Assembly: GCA_036010965.1 (NCBI GenBank)
Contig: DASCMO010000128.1
Span: 1 to 56,317, forward strand
Reading direction: 5' to 3'
Length of the DNA: 56,317 nt
Source: GCA-2686265 sp036010965
GTDB taxonomy: Bacteria; Planctomycetota; UBA1135; GCA-002686595
A program made the position numbers and the translations under genes. Shown here one piece after another: positions 54,200 to 56,317 of the stretch; position 1 is the stretch's first letter, and each line of letters starts with the position of its first letter. Under the pieces are notes generated by a model. The model was not told the DNA's origin and did not search any database. It saw only the letters and a program-made list of their open reading frames with translations.

Positions 54200-56317
54200 T
54201 CAATCCAACGGGCCGGCCTGAAGGCCTCGCGGCGGGACGTCGAGCTCCCGCAGGAGAGTCGCCCCCGCCTGCCGCAGATTCCGTCCCGCATAGACGACCC
54301 CCAGCCCAACGGGGACGCGCGCCTCGAAGGCGCCCGACTCGTCAGGATGGAGGGGGGTCATCACCCTCGCCCCTTGGGGGGTTTCGTGGATGTGGAACAG
54401 CTCCTCACCTTCCACGGGCGCCCCGCGTCGCCCGGACAGGGGAGCGCTCGTGAATTCCACCTGGACCGACTGGTCGCCGCTCACCAGGTGTACGTTCAGC
54501 ACCACGGTGGTCCGACCCCAGTCCCCGTCCCTGATCGCGAGCGCGTATTCCCCAGGAGGAGCGGCCGTGAACTCGAAGTTCCCGTCGGGGTCGAGCGACG
54601 TCGAATCGGGGATCCGCTCGCTGAAGAACCGGGAGCGAAGCACGCGGGGCATGAGCGAGACCCTCCATGGGCCGGGCCCTCGGCCATCGATCATGAGCCG
54701 GCCGGTGAGCAGCGCGGTGGTGGGAGTACGGAAATCCAGGTCGAACACGGTCCTCTTCCCCTCGACGACACGACAGGACCAGGGGATCGGCTCGCGCGGG
54801 ACCACAAACGAGGTGCCCCCCCCGCTTCCGCGCGCGTGACCATGTTCGGACTCCATCCTCTCCACGAGCCAGTTCCCTGGCATCAGGTGGTCGAAACGGA
54901 AGGCCCCGTCCGCTGCGACCCGCTGGGCCTGCAGCGTCCCGTCACCGTTCGATGCGCCGACGTACATGCCGGCGGGAGAAGTACCGTCGGGGAGCAACAG
55001 CCGGCCCCCAATGGAGCCGCCTGGCATCATCTCGATCTCGATCTCCCTCGGGTGATTCAATCCGTCAAGACGGAACGTCCGAGACAGGGCCGGGGCCAGC
55101 CTCTCTCCGCTAGCATGCAGCACGAAGTCCAGGCCCTCCTTTATCTCCTCGAAGTCGAGCGGGAGAGCGAACCGACCCTCTGCATCCGTCATCGTCCCGT
55201 GGCCGTCCACGCCGAGCCACAGCCAAGGAAAGCCCGCGTAGGTGAACTCCTGGTTCTCCGGCACGACCGAGTGGAGCTGGACCACAGCCCCCTCAACGGG
55301 TGCGGCGCCCGTCCTCACGACGCCCCTCAGGACCGGGAGAGGCCGGAGCACCACCTCGATCCTCTCACCCACGTCTCCGGGCTCCATGGAGGGGATCTCG
55401 ACGGTCTCGTAGCCGACCTTGTCGATGACCAGGCCGAAACGCACCGCCGGGCAGACGATCGAGACGCTGACCGAATCCTCCTCCCTTTGAAGCTTGGCGG
55501 AGGAGGAGGTCCTACTACCGCCCTCCGACCTGGTTCGGCTCACGATGTAGACGCTGTCGACAGGCACGGCGTCTCCATGCTCGTCGCGCGCGGCGATCTC
55601 GATCCACTGCGGCGCACGCAGCCGCAGGATCAGATCGCGCGTGCCCGGCTCGACCTCCGCGGCACCTGAACGATGGTGCTCCGTCCCCTCCCCTCTCCGT
55701 GTCCGCCGACCGGCGGCCTGGATCGTGACGGGGCCATCGACCTCCTTCTCCAGGCGAAACCGCCCCTGCCCATCCGCCGTCATGCTGTTGACCCAGACGC
55801 CACGCTCGGAGTGCCTCCTGATGGTGAGTGGCGCGTGCGGCACGGGTGCGTCCTCTTCGTCCAGGACGATCCCCGAGATCACGGAGTCAGCGGGGATCTC
55901 CCCCAAGACGAGCGAGACGTCCCGCGTCTCGCTGCGCGGAGCGACCGCAACGCCCGGGACCCTGCCGGAGAGCATCGCCTCCTTCTGCGCGCAAACGTCC
56001 ACGAAACCCGTCGGCACGCCGCTGAGCACGAACCGGCCCTGCGCGTCGGTGCGCGCGAAGGACAGGCTGCTGTATTCCCACTCCTTGGCGAAGGGTGAGA
56101 ATGAGCCCGGACGCGCGGGAGGCATGGCAAACACCTCTGCTCCCTCCTGCCCCACGCCCGCCTCGTCCCTTACCCAGCCACTGACCGACCCGCCGGGTGC
56201 CAGCATGATGTCCCCCAGATCGATGGACAGCCCGCCGCGCTCGATTTCGAGCCTCACCTGGGTTCTCGAGAAGTCGCGGGCGGTGATCCTCATCGAGGCA
56301 CCGCCGTAGTATGGCGG
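54200..56317 (-). CDS. CarboxypepD_reg-like repeat protein (5'-truncated)
   Basis: The minus-strand frame stays open to the window edge (upstream of the Met at 56293 it reads PPYYGGAS), so the true start lies outside; about 705 residues are visible. The body is a chain of carboxypeptidase-regulatory-like Ig domains: TDAQGRFVLSGVPTGFVDV, ADGQGRFRLEKEVDGPVT, TDAEGRFALPLDFEEIK, DPDGNFEFTAAPPGEYALA. It ends in a RNLRQAGATLLRELDVP segment rather than a membrane anchor. It resembles the giant protein at 38411-42070 in architecture and is probably a surface scaffold or adhesin. Convergent with the propeller gene. Confidence 0.78.
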   Translation of the reverse strand, partial: PPYYGGASMRITARDFSRTQVRLEIERGGLSIDLGDIMLAPGGSVSGWVRDEAGVGQEGAEVFAMPPARPGSFSPFAKEWEYSSLSFARTDAQGRFVLSGVPTGFVDVCAQKEAMLSGRVPGVAVAPRSETRDVSLVLGEIPADSVISGIVLDEEDAPVPHAPLTIRRHSERGVWVNSMTADGQGRFRLEKEVDGPVTIQAAGRRTRRGEGTEHHRSGAAEVEPGTRDLILRLRAPQWIEIAARDEHGDAVPVDSVYIVSRTRSEGGSRTSSSAKLQREEDSVSVSIVCPAVRFGLVIDKVGYETVEIPSMEPGDVGERIEVVLRPLPVLRGVVRTGAAPVEGAVVQLHSVVPENQEFTYAGFPWLWLGVDGHGTMTDAEGRFALPLDFEEIKEGLDFVLHASGERLAPALSRTFRLDGLNHPREIEIEMMPGGSIGGRLLLPDGTSPAGMYVGASNGDGTLQAQRVAADGAFRFDHLMPGNWLVERMESEHGHARGSGGGTSFVVPREPIPWSCRVVEGKRTVFDLDFRTPTTALLTGRLMIDGRGPGPWRVSLMPRVLRSRFFSERIPDSTSLDPDGNFEFTAAPPGEYALAIRDGDWGRTTVVLNVHLVSGDQSVQVEFTSAPLSGRRGAPVEGEELFHIHETPQGARVMTPLHPDESGAFEARVPVGLGVVYAGRNLRQAGATLLRELDVPPRGLQAGPLD

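Overview
The window is about two-thirds G+C. It is densely packed with short intergenic gaps and has no tRNA, rRNA, CRISPR array or transposase that I can see. The gene content points to a free-living, probably marine member of the Planctomycetota: a DUF1800/DUF1501 secretion pair, several alkaline-phosphatase/sulfatase superfamily proteins (one with TPRs), very large CarboxypepD_reg-like repeat proteins, a DUF1446 (AtuA) gene, and a secreted M43 protease ending in a Cys/Gly-rich domain I associate with deep-branching planctomycete lineages. This assignment rests on family content; no marker gene is present.

Layout. 1-2872: a 5'-truncated DUF1800 gene and its DUF1501 partner. 2950-5196: TPR sulfatase-like lipoprotein. 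5231-8394: a tightly coupled operon of split AtuA (two genes), phosphate acyltransferase and FKBP lipoprotein. 8501-11131: small Cys-rich lipoprotein (-), Smr protein, lipoprotein, SGNH hydrolase. 11212-17442: a methionine-cycle operon of a SahR-like ArsR-methyltransferase regulator, cobalamin-dependent metH and a methyltransferase, followed by a patatin. 17439-22549, all minus: DUF3187 protein, xylB, xylA, miaE, cobalamin adenosyltransferase. 23002-25059: secreted M43 protease. 25156-29212, minus: PLP dehydratase, degenerate sulfatase-like protein, TrmJ-like methyltransferase. 29237-35679, plus: dihydrouridine synthase, speA, SlyD-like FKBP, then a coupled deacetylase-like and carbamoyltransferase pair. 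35687-37087 (-): formylglycine-type sulfatase. 37178-38383: secreted alpha/beta hydrolase. 38411-45218, minus: giant CarboxypepD_reg-like protein, NAD-dependent epimerase, NtrY-like histidine kinase. 45241-47109: glycosyltransferase 9 and a membrane protein. 47155-49907, minus: amidase, DUF2071, DCC protein. 50201-53950: SGNH lipoprotein and a BNR/VPS10-type propeller protein with an acidic tail. 54200-56317 (-): second CarboxypepD_reg-like protein, 5'-truncated by the window edge.

How the genes work together. The metH operon looks self-regulated: a three-element palindromic region sits directly before the regulator. xylA and xylB give a complete entry route for xylose, and the cobalamin adenosyltransferase matches a B12-using physiology. 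Many products are predicted to be exported or lipid-anchored.

The most unusual signal is regulatory. Several genes have a TANNNT -10 hexamer only 6-8 nt before the start codon, consistent with leaderless transcripts. Two divergent gene pairs, 22-24 bp apart, appear to share overlapping -10 elements of this kind; at 29216-29233 the shared element is a near-perfect 18-bp palindrome exactly centred between two GTG start codons.
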